64,000 nucleotides of DNA from Altericroceibacterium xinjiangense. Its GTDB lineage: Bacteria; Pseudomonadota; Alphaproteobacteria; Sphingomonadales; Sphingomonadaceae. The DNA is taken from contig NZ_RSEK01000002.1 of the NCBI RefSeq assembly GCF_003958635.1, positions 1 through 64,000 of the forward strand, read 5' to 3'. The translations under genes were made by a program, and so were the position numbers. A model generated the notes under the pieces. The model saw nothing but the letters and a program-made list of their open reading frames with translations. It was not told where the DNA came from and did not search any database. Below are positions 44,915-54,761 of this stretch, piece by piece. Numbering within the stretch: position 1 is the first letter of the stretch; every line of letters begins with the position of its first letter.

Positions 44915-45753
44915 ACACCGTGCTCCTCCGCCGCCGGATCATCGACATCCTGACGCTGGTGTTCGCAATGGCGGCCACCGCCTTCGGGCTGTTCTGGCTG
45001 GTGTGGATCCTGTTCACCACGTTTGTGCAGGGCCTCCAGGCGCTCAACCTTGACTTGTTTACCGAAATGACTCCGCCGCCCGGCGGTGAAGGCGGGCTGC
45101 TCAACGCGTTCTACGGCAGCGCGATGATGATTCTGCTGGCCGTGCTGATCGGAACCCCGATCGGAATCGCGGCCGGGACGTACCTGGCCGAGCATGGCCG
45201 CAACACCAAGCTGGCGTCGACGGTGCGCTTCATCAACGACATCCTGCTCAGCGCCCCTTCGATCGTGATCGGCTTGTTCGTGTATGAGCTGGCGGTGCGC
45301 ACCATCGGGCATTTTTCGGGCTATGCCGGCGCGCTGGCGCTGGCGATCATCCTGATCCCGATCATCGTGCGGACGAGCGAGGAGTCCTTGCGGCTCGTGC
45401 CGAACCAGATGCGCGAGGCTGGGTTTGCGCTGGGCCTGCCGCGCTGGAAACTCACCTCGCAAATCATCTACAAGTCGGCCATGAGCGGGCTTGTCACCGG
45501 CATCCTGCTGGGACTGGCGCGAATCAGCGGCGAAACCGCGCCGCTGCTGTTCACCGCGCTCAACAACCAGTTCTGGAATCCAGACCTTAGCGGGCCTATG
45601 GCGAACGTACCGGTGGTTATCTTCCAGTACGCCATGAGCCCTTATGACAGCTGGCACGCGCTCGCCTGGGCCGGAGCGCTGGTGCTGACCGTTTTCGTGC
45701 TGACCCTTGGTCTGCTCGTGCGATTCCTAGCCCGCAAGAGGTCGAGCAGGTGA
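44911..45753 (+). CDS. pstA: phosphate ABC transporter permease PstA
   Basis: A 280-residue inner-membrane permease, partner of PstC, with about six helices. The first is [20 protein letters not shown] and the EAA loop is [22 protein letters not shown]. The [26 protein letters not shown]-like segment is typical of PstA. It overlaps pstC by four bases (ATGA) and pstB by four bases (GTGA), so the operon is tightly coupled. Confidence 0.95.
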   Translation: MNTVLLRRRIIDILTLVFAMAATAFGLFWLVWILFTTFVQGLQALNLDLFTEMTPPPGGEGGLLNAFYGSAMMILLAVLIGTPIGIAAGTYLAEHGRNTKLASTVRFINDILLSAPSIVIGLFVYELAVRTIGHFSGYAGALALAIILIPIIVRTSEESLRLVPNQMREAGFALGLPRWKLTSQIIYKSAMSGLVTGILLGLARISGETAPLLFTALNNQFWNPDLSGPMANVPVVIFQYAMSPYDSWHALAWAGALVLTVFVLTLGLLVRFLARKRSSR

Positions 45754-46568
45754 CAGAGATTCCCGTCCAGTCCGCAGTCGAGACGACGCCGTTCACCGGC
45801 ACCGCATCGGGCCAGCCGATCAAGATCGATATCCGCAACCTCGATTTCTACTATGGCAAGACCCGCGCGCTGAAGAGCGTGAACCTGCCGATTGCGGCCG
45901 GTCAGGTGACCGCCATCATCGGACCGTCCGGGTGCGGCAAGTCGACGCTGCTGCGCACGCTGAACCGCATTTACGAACTCTACCCGGAACAGCGGGCCGA
46001 AGGCGAAGTGCTGGTTGACGGGGACAACATCCTCGACCGCAACTACAGCCTCACGCGTCTCCGCCGCCGGGTCGGGATGGTGTTCCAGAAACCGACCCCG
46101 TTCGCGAGCTCGATCCGCAACAATGTCGGTTTCGCGCTCAACTTCTTCGAACGGATGAGCCGCAGCGAAGCGGAAGACCGGATCGAGAACGCGCTGCGCC
46201 AGGCCGCGCTGTGGGATGAAGTGAAGGATAAGCTGAACGCCAGCGCCCTGTCGCTTTCCGGCGGTCAGCAGCAGCGCCTGTGCATCGCGCGGACGATTGC
46301 GATCCGGCCCGAGATTATCCTGCTGGATGAGCCGACATCCGCGCTCGATCCGATCGCCACCGCAAAGATCGAGGAGCTGATCCACGAGCTGTCGCAGAGC
46401 TTCACGATCGTGATCGTCACCCACAACATGCAGCAGGCAGGACGGGTTTCGGAACAGACGGCCTTCTTCCACCTCGGGGAGCTGGTGGAGTTCGGGCAAA
46501 CGTCCAGTATCTTCACCAACCCGACCGAGACGCGGACCAAGGACTACATTACCGGCCGCTACGGCTGA
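45750..46568 (+). CDS. pstB: phosphate ABC transporter ATPase PstB
   Basis: A 272-residue ATPase that powers PstCA. Walker [10 protein letters not shown], the signature [13 protein letters not shown], Walker B with [14 protein letters not shown] and the switch [12 protein letters not shown] are all present. The N-terminal [17 protein letters not shown] is typical of PstB. It uses a GTG start overlapping the pstA stop. The phoU gene follows after 12 bases. Confidence 0.97.
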   Translation: MTEIPVQSAVETTPFTGTASGQPIKIDIRNLDFYYGKTRALKSVNLPIAAGQVTAIIGPSGCGKSTLLRTLNRIYELYPEQRAEGEVLVDGDNILDRNYSLTRLRRRVGMVFQKPTPFASSIRNNVGFALNFFERMSRSEAEDRIENALRQAALWDEVKDKLNASALSLSGGQQQRLCIARTIAIRPEIILLDEPTSALDPIATAKIEELIHELSQSFTIVIVTHNMQQAGRVSEQTAFFHLGELVEFGQTSSIFTNPTETRTKDYITGRYG

Positions 46569-46580
46569 GGAGACACGCAC

Positions 46581-47282
46581 ATGCCGATGCACACGCTGAA
46601 GGCGTTCGACGACGAACTGGAAGAGCTGCGCGCCAGCATCTGCGAAATGGGCGGACTGGCTGAAACGGCGATCCGGGACTCGATGGAGGCGCTCGTCCGC
46701 CACGACACCGATCTTGCCGCCGACGTGGTTGCGCGGGATGCCCGGATCGATGCGCTGGAAGCTGACGTGGAGCGCCGGGCGATCGAGATCATGGCCCTGC
46801 GTGCGCCGCTCGCCGACGATCTGCGCGATGTGGTCGCCGCCCTCAAGATTTCCGGCGTCGTCGAACGGATCGGGGATTACGCCAAGAACATTGCCCGGCG
46901 CGTGGACAGTGTCGAGGATTCGCGGATCGAGGCTTTTTCCCTGCTCCCGGAAATGGCCCGGATCGCCAGCGAGATGGTTGCCAACGCGCTTGATGCCTTC
47001 GCGGCGCGCGATGGCCAGAAGGCGGTGCAGGTGTGCGAGCGCGACCAGGCGGTGGACGATTTCTACAACAGCATCTTCCGCGCGCTGCTGACGTTCATGA
47101 TGGAAAATCCGCACAACATTACCCCGGCGACGCACCTGCTGTTCATCGCCAAGCACCTTGAGCGGATCGGCGATCACGCGACCAACGTGGCCGAAATGGT
47201 CTATTTCGCCGACACTGGTGAGCACTTGCCGGACCGGCCGAAGGCGTCCGGCAAGCGGGCTTCCGCCGCGTCCCGCACCTGA
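46581..47282 (+). CDS. phoU: phosphate-signalling regulator PhoU
   Basis: A 233-residue helical protein with two PhoU domains (about residues 15-110 and 120-215). The repeated metal-binding patterns are seen in EADVERRAIEIMALRAPLADDLR and HLLFIAKHLERIGDHATNVAEMV. PhoU links the Pst transporter to the PhoR/PhoB sensor pair and restrains uptake when phosphate is sufficient. No phoB or phoR gene lies next to it here. GGAG precedes the ATG. An RND efflux operon follows after 103 bases. Confidence 0.96.
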   Translation: MPMHTLKAFDDELEELRASICEMGGLAETAIRDSMEALVRHDTDLAADVVARDARIDALEADVERRAIEIMALRAPLADDLRDVVAALKISGVVERIGDYAKNIARRVDSVEDSRIEAFSLLPEMARIASEMVANALDAFAARDGQKAVQVCERDQAVDDFYNSIFRALLTFMMENPHNITPATHLLFIAKHLERIGDHATNVAEMVYFADTGEHLPDRPKASGKRASAASRT

Positions 47283-47291
47283 CGCACCGAC

Positions 47292-47311
47292 ATTGTCGCA
47301 AATTGTCGCAA
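47292..47311. repeat. perfect 10-base tandem repeat before the RND operon
   Basis: ATTGTCGCAA occurs twice in direct succession, between phoU and the efflux adaptor gene. This is a possible two-site operator for control of the pump. Confidence 0.6.
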
Positions 47312-47330
47312 GGCCAAAGCAGGGCTTGCG
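47307..47330. other. hairpin between phoU and the RND operon
   Basis: CGCAAGGCC and GGGCTTGCG pair with one mismatch around a six-base loop and overlap the end of the tandem repeat. There is no T tract, so it may attenuate transcription from the pst operon rather than stop it. Confidence 0.35.
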
Positions 47331-47385
47331 ATCCGGGTCTGCTTCGCGGAAGGAAACCTCGCCGAACCACTGGGGACGTCCTGAC

Positions 47386-48564
47386 ATGTTGAACCCGCGC
47401 CGGGTCGTCCTTTCCGGTTGCCTTGGGATGATCCTGCCATTCCTGTCCGCGTGTTCGGATGGTGAAGCGGCGGGGGCGGATCGGCCCGCGCCCGAAGTCG
47501 GCTTCGTCGTCGTCCAGCCACAGGCGGTGCCGGTATCGACTACGCTCGGCGGCCGCACGGTGGCCTATGAAACGAGCGAGGTCCGCCCGCAGATCAACGG
47601 ACTTATCGAGCGCCGGATGTTCACCGAAGGCAGCTATGTCCGCGCCGGGCAGCCGCTCTATCAGATCGATTCGAGGCTCTACCGCGCCGCGGTAAATCAG
47701 GCGGAGGCGAACCTCCAAAGCGCGCAGGCCAGCGCCGAAGCATCAATCGCGCGGGCGGAACGGCTCCGGCCGCTCGCCGAAATGGAAGCAGTCGCCAAGC
47801 AGGATTACACCGATGCCGTGGCGCAGGCGCGAGTCGCGCAAGCGGGCATCGAGCAGAACCGTGCGGCGCTGGAAACTGCGCGGATCAACTTGCGCTTCGC
47901 CACGATCACCGCGCCGATCAGCGGGCGGATCGGCCGTTCGCTCTCGACAGTCGGCGCGCTGGTCAGCACCAACCAGCAGGATCCGCTTGCCGTGATCCAG
48001 CGGCTCGATCCGATCTTCGTCGACATGCAGCAATCGAGCGCGGAACTCACCGCGCTGCGCCGGTCGCTGCAAAGCGGAAGCGTTGACCCGGGCAGCACAC
48101 GGGTTCGCCTGATCCTGGAGGACGGCAGCGAGTACGGCTACACCGGCACGGTCCAGTTCTCGGACATCGGAGTGGACGCGAACACCGGCACGGTGACCTT
48201 GCGCGCGCGGTTCCCGAACCCGGAAGGGCTGTTGCTCCCGGGGATGTTCGTCACGGCGATGTTCGACCAGTCCGTGCTTCCGTCTGCCTTCCTGGTGCCG
48301 CAGACGGCGGTCCAGCGCGATTTCGATGGCTCCGCGTTCGTCTACATCGTCGGAACCGGCAACAAGGCCATGCGCCGCAAGGTCGCCGCTGACCGGACCT
48401 ACGGCACCAACTGGGTGGTGACGAGCGGGCTCGGCCCCGGCGACCGGGTGATTACGCAAGGCCTTGGCAACGTGAAGCAGGCCGATGACGTGCGGCCGGT
48501 GCCGGAAAGCGCGCCGCAGCGCGTCGGTCCGCCACCAGGCGCCGGCGCCGGCGCGCCAGACTGA
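47386..48564 (+). CDS. RND efflux pump periplasmic adaptor (membrane fusion protein)
   Basis: A 392-residue AcrA-like lipoprotein that bridges the inner-membrane pump and the outer-membrane channel. A lipoprotein signal ends at LSAC. Then come the barrel-sandwich part (QINGLIERRMFTEGSYVRAGQPLYQID) and an alpha-helical hairpin (about residues 100-160). The lipoyl half (ATITAPISGRIG), beta-barrel and membrane-proximal domains complete it. It lies two bases before the pump gene (stop 48564, start 48566). ATG 47386 matches the signal peptide; the frame upstream overlaps phoU and is not coding. Confidence 0.94.
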   Translation: MLNPRRVVLSGCLGMILPFLSACSDGEAAGADRPAPEVGFVVVQPQAVPVSTTLGGRTVAYETSEVRPQINGLIERRMFTEGSYVRAGQPLYQIDSRLYRAAVNQAEANLQSAQASAEASIARAERLRPLAEMEAVAKQDYTDAVAQARVAQAGIEQNRAALETARINLRFATITAPISGRIGRSLSTVGALVSTNQQDPLAVIQRLDPIFVDMQQSSAELTALRRSLQSGSVDPGSTRVRLILEDGSEYGYTGTVQFSDIGVDANTGTVTLRARFPNPEGLLLPGMFVTAMFDQSVLPSAFLVPQTAVQRDFDGSAFVYIVGTGNKAMRRKVAADRTYGTNWVVTSGLGPGDRVITQGLGNVKQADDVRPVPESAPQRVGPPPGAGAGAPD

Positions 48565-48565
48565 T

Positions 48566-51500
48566 ATGTCTCGGATCTTCATCGACCGCCCGATCTTCGC
48601 GTGGGTGCTCGCAATTGTCGTGATGCTGGCCGGCGTGGGCGCGTTGATGACGCTGCCGATCGAACAGTACCCCGACATTGCGCCGACACAGGTGAACATC
48701 CGGGCCAGCTATCCCGGCGCATCGGCGCAGACGGTGGAGAACAGCGTCACCCAGGTGCTGGAACAGCAACTGACCGGCATCGACGGACTGCTCTATTTCA
48801 GCTCGCAATCCACCTCGCGCGGACAGGCGAACATCACCGCCATCTTCCGCAAGGGCACCGATCCGGACATTGCCCAGGTCCAGGTGCAGAACCGGATCGA
48901 ATCGGCCGTCGCGCGCCTGCCGCAGGACGTGCAGGCCCAGGGCGTGCGGGTGACCAAGTCCAATTCGGACACCCTCCTGCTGGTCGCGGTGTACGACACG
49001 ACCGACACGCGGTCCTATCAGGACGTTTCCGATTACCTGACCTCCAACATCCAGGATCCGCTTTCCCGGGTGGAAGGGGTAGGGGATGTGAACGTGTTCG
49101 GTTCGCCCCACGCAATGCGCATCTGGCTCAATCCCCAGCGCCTCGCCGCGTTCTCCCTTATGCCGGCCGATGTGATCGCGGCGATTTCCAGCCAGAACGC
49201 CGACGTGGCCGCAGGCGACGTCGGCGGCTTGCCGTCGCCCGAAGGCCAGCAGCTCAACGCCACCGTCACTGCCCAGTCGCGCCTGCAAACGCCCGAGCAG
49301 TTCGGCAACATCGTCCTCAAGACCCTGAGCAACGGCTCCAGCGTGCGGATCAAGGACGTTGCCCGGGTGGAGATCGGGGCGGAAAGCTACAACATCATCC
49401 TGCGGATGAGCGGCCACCCCGGGGCCGGCATGGCGATCTCCCTGTCTCCCGGATCCGACGCATTGCGGACCGCCGAACTGGTCAAGGCCCGGATGGCCGA
49501 GCTGTCGAGCGGAATGCCGGACGGCCTCGATTACGCGTACGCCAACGATACCACTGCCTTCATCCGCTTGTCGGTCAGCGAGGTACAGAAAGCCTTGTTC
49601 GAAGCGATCGTGCTGGTCGTGATCGTGATGTTCGTGTTCCTGCAGAGCTGGCGCGCCACGCTGGTTCCGGCGATCGCCGTGCCGGTCGTCCTGCTCGGCA
49701 CCCTGGCGGTGTTTTCCCTCGCCGGCTTCACCATCAACACGCTGACCATGTTCGGCCTCGTGCTGGCGATCGGCCTGCTGGTCGATGATGCCATCGTTGT
49801 GGTGGAGAACGTGGAGCGCCTGATGGAGGAAAACCCCGGCATGACCGCCCGGCAGGCGACGGTGCAGTCGATGAAGGAACTGCAGGTCGCGCTGATCGCG
49901 ATCGCGCTGGTCCTCTCCGCCGTGTTCCTGCCGATGGCGTTATTTGGCGGATCGACCGGGGTGATCTACCGCCAGTTTTCGCTGACGATCATATCGGCAA
50001 TGGTCCTTTCGGTCCTTGTGGCGCTGATCCTCAGCCCGGCGCTGACCAGCACGCTGCTGAAGCCGAAGCGGCGGGAGGGAGACGAAGGGCAGGAGCCGTG
50101 GCTCAGCCGGCGCGCACCGATCGTGTGGAACGGTCTTCATCGCGGGCAGGACTGGTTCAACCGCTCCTTCGACCGGATGATCGATGGCTACGCCGGGGCG
50201 GTGCGCACGGTGATCGATCGCAAGTGGCTGTTCCTGGCGATTTATGCCGGGTTGCTCGCGCTGCTGGCCGTCCTGTTCTTCCGCTTGCCGGGTGGCTTCC
50301 TTCCCAATGAGGACCAGGGCCGCGTCATGGTGCAGTTCCGCCTCCCGGCCGGTGCTACCCAGACGCGGACGCTGGAAGTGCGCGACACGGTTGAGCGCTA
50401 CCTGATGACAGAGGAAGAGCGGAACATCGATTCGATCTTCCTCGTGGCGGGCGGCGGCGGGGGAGCCTCCGGCCAGAACACCGGGCAGGGCTTCATCAAC
50501 CTGAAGGACTGGGACGATCGTCCGGGTCAGAAAAACACCGCGGAAGCGATTGCGGACCGGGCGACGGCAGCCTTTCGCGGCTTGCGCGATGCGCAGGTGT
50601 TCACGCTGGTGCCCGGTGCAGTGCGCGGGCTGGGGAACACCTCCGGCTTCAACTTGCAGTTCCTGAACACCAGCGGGATGAGCCCGGAACGATTTGCCGC
50701 GGCACGGGACGAGCTGATCGGCCTCGCCAGCGAAAATGCGAAGCTGAGCCAGGTCCGGCCCAGCGACTTGCCCGACGTCGCGTCGCTGAAGATCGATCTC
50801 GATACCCAGCGGCTCAGCGCCTACGGCCTTTCGGTCAACGATGTGAACTCGACGCTCGCGACCGCATGGGGTGGGCGATACGTCAACGATTTCATCGAAA
50901 AGGGACGGGTCAAGCGTGTCTACGTGCAGGGCGATGCGCCCTACCGCGCGAGGCCGGAAGACCTTGGCCAGTGGTTCGTCCGTTCCCGCGACGGAGGAAT
51001 GGCTCCGTTCTCCGCCTTCGCTCGCACTGACTGGGTGACCACGCCCAGCAGCAGCAGCCGTTTCCAGGGCGTTCCGGCGTTCGAGATCTCCGGCGAGGCG
51101 GGGCCGGGCACCAGTTCCGGCGAAGCAATGGACGAAATCGAGCAACTCGCCGCGCAGATTCCCGGCACCGGCGTCGCCTGGTCCGGATCCTCGTACGAGG
51201 AACGCGTGTCCTCGGGCCAGGCGCCGCTGCTCTACGGACTTTCGCTGCTGGTCGTGTTCCTGTGCCTTGCCGCGCTGTACGAAAGCTGGTCGATCCCGGT
51301 GGCGGTTCTGCTGGTCATCCCGCTGGGGCTGGTTGGCGCAGTCTTCGCGGTTACGCTGCGGGGGCTGGAGAACGACGTATTCCTCCAGATCGGCTTGCTG
51401 ACGACGATGGGCCTGACCGCCAAGAATGCCATCCTGATGATCGAATTCGCCGAACAGGAGGAAAAGAAGGGCAAGCGCGTAATCGATGCCGCGATGGCCG

Positions 51501-51766
51501 CGGCCCGCCTGCGCCTGCGCCCGATCCTGATGACCAGCTTTGCGTTCATCTTCGGCGTGCTGCCGCTGGCGCTGGCAACCGGGCCGGGGGCGAACAGCCG
51601 GATAGCCATCGGCACTTCGGTGATCGGCGGAATGCTGACGGCTACCCTGCTGGCGATTTTCTACATCCCGCTGTTCTTCGTGATCGTGCGCCGGGGCACC
51701 CGCGATGCGCTGCAGGCCGTGCGTGAGCGGTTTCGGCAGCGTCCTGACAGCGAGGCTTCGGCGTGA
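48566..51766 (+). CDS. RND efflux pump inner-membrane transporter (HAE-1/AcrB-like)
   Basis: A 1066-residue proton-driven drug exporter with twelve membrane helices and two large periplasmic loops. The N-terminus SRIFIDRPIFAWVLAIVVML is the HAE-1 hallmark. The proton-relay Asp pair is in GLLVDDAIVVVENVERLM (helix 4), and the partner Lys is in GLTAKNAILMIEFA (helix 10). The length and the G-rich central loop fit AcrB/MexB relatives. It forms a complete tripartite operon with the adaptor upstream and the outer-membrane factor downstream (GTGA overlap). The substrate range cannot be told. Confidence 0.95.
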   Translation: MSRIFIDRPIFAWVLAIVVMLAGVGALMTLPIEQYPDIAPTQVNIRASYPGASAQTVENSVTQVLEQQLTGIDGLLYFSSQSTSRGQANITAIFRKGTDPDIAQVQVQNRIESAVARLPQDVQAQGVRVTKSNSDTLLLVAVYDTTDTRSYQDVSDYLTSNIQDPLSRVEGVGDVNVFGSPHAMRIWLNPQRLAAFSLMPADVIAAISSQNADVAAGDVGGLPSPEGQQLNATVTAQSRLQTPEQFGNIVLKTLSNGSSVRIKDVARVEIGAESYNIILRMSGHPGAGMAISLSPGSDALRTAELVKARMAELSSGMPDGLDYAYANDTTAFIRLSVSEVQKALFEAIVLVVIVMFVFLQSWRATLVPAIAVPVVLLGTLAVFSLAGFTINTLTMFGLVLAIGLLVDDAIVVVENVERLMEENPGMTARQATVQSMKELQVALIAIALVLSAVFLPMALFGGSTGVIYRQFSLTIISAMVLSVLVALILSPALTSTLLKPKRREGDEGQEPWLSRRAPIVWNGLHRGQDWFNRSFDRMIDGYAGAVRTVIDRKWLFLAIYAGLLALLAVLFFRLPGGFLPNEDQGRVMVQFRLPAGATQTRTLEVRDTVERYLMTEEERNIDSIFLVAGGGGGASGQNTGQGFINLKDWDDRPGQKNTAEAIADRATAAFRGLRDAQVFTLVPGAVRGLGNTSGFNLQFLNTSGMSPERFAAARDELIGLASENAKLSQVRPSDLPDVASLKIDLDTQRLSAYGLSVNDVNSTLATAWGGRYVNDFIEKGRVKRVYVQGDAPYRARPEDLGQWFVRSRDGGMAPFSAFARTDWVTTPSSSSRFQGVPAFEISGEAGPGTSSGEAMDEIEQLAAQIPGTGVAWSGSSYEERVSSGQAPLLYGLSLLVVFLCLAALYESWSIPVAVLLVIPLGLVGAVFAVTLRGLENDVFLQIGLLTTMGLTAKNAILMIEFAEQEEKKGKRVIDAAMAAARLRLRPILMTSFAFIFGVLPLALATGPGANSRIAIGTSVIGGMLTATLLAIFYIPLFFVIVRRGTRDALQAVRERFRQRPDSEASA

Positions 51767-53196
51767 GCGGGCAAGCGCGTCGGCGCTTTCCGGCCCTGCT
51801 GTCCGTGCTGGCGCTGTCCGCCTGTACCTCGCTTGCACCCGAATACGTGCAGCCGGCCGCACCGGTCCCCGTCTCGTGGCCAGCGGGGGATGCCTACCTG
51901 CTGCAGAGCGAGCAGGCGCTGCCGGTCGTGTCCTACCGCGACATCTTCCAAGATCCCGGGCTGCAGCAACTGATCGAGCAGGCGCTGGCGAACAATCGCG
52001 ACCTGGCGATTGCCGCCGCAAATGTCGCGGCGGCCCGGGCGCAGGTGCAGGTAATCCGCTCCAACCAGTTTCCGGTTGGCGGGGTTTCCTCTTCTAACAA
52101 TGCCGGGGTGAGCGGATCGGGCGGCGCCCAGGCGTCGGCCTTCGGCGTGCAAGGGGGCGTCTCCAGCTTCGAGCTCGACTTGTTTGGGCGGCTGGCCAAC
52201 GCGACCGCCGCCCAGCAGGCGCAGGCGCTGGCGACGGAAGCCGCTGCCCGCACCGTGCGCCTCGCCCTGATCGCCGACCTCGCGACCGCCTGGGCGGCGT
52301 ATGGCGCGGACCGGGACTTGCTGCTGATCGCGCAGGACACGGCCGCCGATGCGCGCCGCGCGGTGGAGCTTACCCGCTTGCGGCTGGAGGGAGGGATCGC
52401 GCCGGGCAGCGACCTGACCCAGGCGCAACAGGTTCTCGCGACCGCCGAAGGCGATATCGCGCAGCTGCGGACGGCTCTGGCGCAGGATGAAAACCTGATC
52501 CGCCTGCTGGCGGGGGCCGTGTTCGATCCCGCCGTGCTGCCGCGCGGGATGGAGGAAGTATCGGACGCAGTGGCCACGCTGCCCGCCGGGACCAATTCCG
52601 CCGTCCTGCTGCGCCGTCCCGATGTGATCGAGGCGGAATACCTCCTGCGCGCTGCGAATGCCGACATCGGGGTGGCCCGCGCCGAACTGTTCCCCCGGAT
52701 TTCGCTCACCGGGTTGCTGGGCCTTGCCAGCAGCGCGCTGACCTCTCTGTTTACCGGCGGGGCCTTCGCTGCAAGCACGGGGGTGGGGGTAAGCCAGACG
52801 ATCTTCGACGCAGGCGGGCGGCGCGCCGCCGTAGCCGTCACACAGGCGCAGCGCGAAGCGGCGCTCGCTGCCTACGAACGGGCGATTCAGACCGCCTTTC
52901 GCGAAGTGGCCGATGCCCTGGCGGTGCAGGGCACGATTTCCGAGCAGTTGCAGGCAGCCGAAGCCAACACGCAGGCAGCGGAAGAAACCGCCCGGCTGGC
53001 GGAGGCGCGCTACCGCTTCGGGATCGAGAACTTCCTGGCCAATCTCGACGCGCGGAGAAGCCGGTACGTGGCGCGCCGGGCCGAAGTGGCGATCGAACTG
53101 GCGGCGGTCGTCAACCGGATCGATCTCTATCGGCGTCTCGCCGCCGACAGCGCGGCCGCCGTGCCGCCGGACACCGGATCCGCGCCCGCAGATTGA
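51763..53196 (+). CDS. RND efflux outer-membrane lipoprotein (NodT/OprM-like)
   Basis: A 477-residue TolC-like channel of the NodT family. The lipoprotein signal ends at LSAC (about residue 21). Two repeated halves with long helices follow (LIEQALANNRDLAIAAANVAAARAQ; LEGGIAPGSDLTQAQQVLATAE). LLRRPDVIEAEYLLRAANADIGVARAELFPRISLTG is the family signature. It is the third part of the efflux system. The GTG start overlaps the pump's stop codon by four bases. Confidence 0.94.
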   Translation: MSGQARRRFPALLSVLALSACTSLAPEYVQPAAPVPVSWPAGDAYLLQSEQALPVVSYRDIFQDPGLQQLIEQALANNRDLAIAAANVAAARAQVQVIRSNQFPVGGVSSSNNAGVSGSGGAQASAFGVQGGVSSFELDLFGRLANATAAQQAQALATEAAARTVRLALIADLATAWAAYGADRDLLLIAQDTAADARRAVELTRLRLEGGIAPGSDLTQAQQVLATAEGDIAQLRTALAQDENLIRLLAGAVFDPAVLPRGMEEVSDAVATLPAGTNSAVLLRRPDVIEAEYLLRAANADIGVARAELFPRISLTGLLGLASSALTSLFTGGAFAASTGVGVSQTIFDAGGRRAAVAVTQAQREAALAAYERAIQTAFREVADALAVQGTISEQLQAAEANTQAAEETARLAEARYRFGIENFLANLDARRSRYVARRAEVAIELAAVVNRIDLYRRLAADSAAAVPPDTGSAPAD

Positions 53197-53265
53197 CCGG
53201 AGGCCACCTTCGAAGGACCGTTCCGCGCGCTTGTGCGTTGGGAGGGCTTACAAAGGGAGGCGGCC

Positions 53266-53781
53266 TTGCCCCAAACGAATCGATCCCTCACGATCAATGG
53301 CGACACGTACGAATTTTCCGGTGACCCGCGCACCAGCCTGCTCGATTTCCTGCGCCGCGACTGCGGCCTGACCGGAACCAAGAAAGGCTGCGACCACGGC
53401 CAGTGCGGAAGCTGCACGGTGATCGTCAACGGACAGCGGATCAATTCCTGCCTCTCGCTCGCCGTGATGCACGATGGCGACGCCATCACCACGATCGAAG
53501 GGCTGGGCACGCCGGACGACCTCAGCCCCCTTCAGGCCGCATTCGTGAAGCACGACGCCTACCAGTGCGGCTATTGCACCCCCGGACAGATCTGCTCCGC
53601 GCAAGCGATGCTGGAGGAGGCGAAGGCCGGCTGGCCCAGCTTCGTCAGCGACGACCTCGACGGCGAGGTAAAGCTGACGCGGGAAGAGATTTCCGAGCGG
53701 ATGAGCGGCAACATCTGCCGCTGCGCCGCCTATTCCAACATCGTCGAAGCCATCCTTGAAACGATGGAGGCAGGCGAATGA
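53266..53781 (+). CDS. molybdenum hydroxylase [2Fe-2S] subunit (PaoA-like)
   Basis: A 171-residue iron-sulfur subunit of a xanthine-dehydrogenase-family enzyme. The plant-ferredoxin-type cluster ligands are in GCDHGQCGSCTVIVNGQRINSC, and the second cluster is in CGYCTPGQ with ICRC. It passes electrons from the molybdenum site to the FAD subunit. E. coli PaoA carries a Tat signal and is periplasmic; none is present here, so the enzyme is probably cytoplasmic. I start at TTG 53266, which has GGGAGG five bases upstream; GTG 53233 would add 11 non-family residues. It overlaps the next gene by four bases. Confidence 0.9.
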   Translation: MPQTNRSLTINGDTYEFSGDPRTSLLDFLRRDCGLTGTKKGCDHGQCGSCTVIVNGQRINSCLSLAVMHDGDAITTIEGLGTPDDLSPLQAAFVKHDAYQCGYCTPGQICSAQAMLEEAKAGWPSFVSDDLDGEVKLTREEISERMSGNICRCAAYSNIVEAILETMEAGE

Positions 53782-54761
53782 AGCCGTTCGATTACATCCG
53801 GCCCGAAAGCCTGGAATATGCCGCCCAGCAGCAGCAGCGCGATGGCGGCCGCTTCATAGCGGGCGGCACCAACCTGCTCGACCTGATGAAGCTGGAAGTC
53901 GAAACGCCCGAGCGCTTGTTCGATCTGAACCGCATGCCGATGGCGCAGATCGAGCCGGAAGGCGAAGGGCTGCGGATCGGTGCGCTCGTATCCAACAACG
54001 CCTGCGCCGCCGACCCGCGGGTGCGGCGCGATTACCCGGTGCTTTCCCGCGCGATCCTGGCCGGGGCGACCTTTCAGCTCCGCAACCGCGCGACCACCGC
54101 GGGCAATCTGTGCCAGCGCACCCGCTGCTACTACTTCTACAACACTGCGATGCCGTGCAACAAGCGGGAGCCGGGCACCGGCTGCTCCGCGCTGAACGGG
54201 ATCAACCGCATCCACGCGATCCTCGGCGCCAGCGATCAATGCATCGCGACCTATCCCGGCGACATGGCCGTCGCGCTTTATGCCCTCGATGCCACGGTCG
54301 AGATCCTGCAGGCGAGTGGCGGCCGGCGGCATGTGCCGGTGCGCGATTTCCATCGCCTGCCCGGGGATGAGCCGGAGAAGGACAACGTGCTAGAGCCTGG
54401 CGACGTGATTACGGGCGTGGTTCTGCCGCCGCCGCCGCAAGGTGTTCAGCTTTACCGCAAGGTGCGGGAGCGCTCCTCCTATGCCTTCGCCCTCGTGTCG
54501 GTCGCGGCGGTCGTCCGCATGGACGGGGAGCGGATCGCGGAGGCGAGCCTTGCCTTCGGGGCGCTGGCCCACAAGCCGTGGCACGATCCGCGGATCGAGA
54601 CGCTGCTGGCGGGGGAAGTCCCGTCCGATGCCGTGTTCGACAAGGCGGCTGACCTGCTGCTCGAAGGAGCGGAAGATTACGGGCACAACGGTTACAAGAT
54701 CCCGCTGGCCCGGCGAACGCTGAAAGAAGTCCTACGGAACGCAACGGGAGGCGGCCAGTGA
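53778..54761 (+). CDS. molybdenum hydroxylase FAD subunit (PaoB-like)
   Basis: A 327-residue FAD-binding subunit. The N-terminal FAD domain has FIAGGTNLLDLMKLEVETP and GATFQLRNRATTAGNLCQRTRC. Four cysteines in the segment LCQRTRC...MPCNKREPGTGC match the extra 4Fe-4S loop known in PaoB and 4-hydroxybenzoyl-CoA reductase beta subunits. The CO-dehydrogenase flavoprotein C-terminal domain follows. It is in the middle of the three-gene operon, with four-base overlaps on both sides. Confidence 0.93.
   Translation: MKPFDYIRPESLEYAAQQQQRDGGRFIAGGTNLLDLMKLEVETPERLFDLNRMPMAQIEPEGEGLRIGALVSNNACAADPRVRRDYPVLSRAILAGATFQLRNRATTAGNLCQRTRCYYFYNTAMPCNKREPGTGCSALNGINRIHAILGASDQCIATYPGDMAVALYALDATVEILQASGGRRHVPVRDFHRLPGDEPEKDNVLEPGDVITGVVLPPPPQGVQLYRKVRERSSYAFALVSVAAVVRMDGERIAEASLAFGALAHKPWHDPRIETLLAGEVPSDAVFDKAADLLLEGAEDYGHNGYKIPLARRTLKEVLRNATGGGQ

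Noticed and set aside
45642-47558. Minus-strand open frame of over 600 codons opposite pstB-phoU
   Set aside because: pstB and phoU are unambiguous on the plus strand; the antisense frame crosses both and matches neither gene boundary.
49940-52021. Open frame of nearly 700 codons on the minus strand opposite the RND pump
   Set aside because: The pump frame is complete and motif-rich. The antisense protein would be Arg/Gln/His-rich without motifs.
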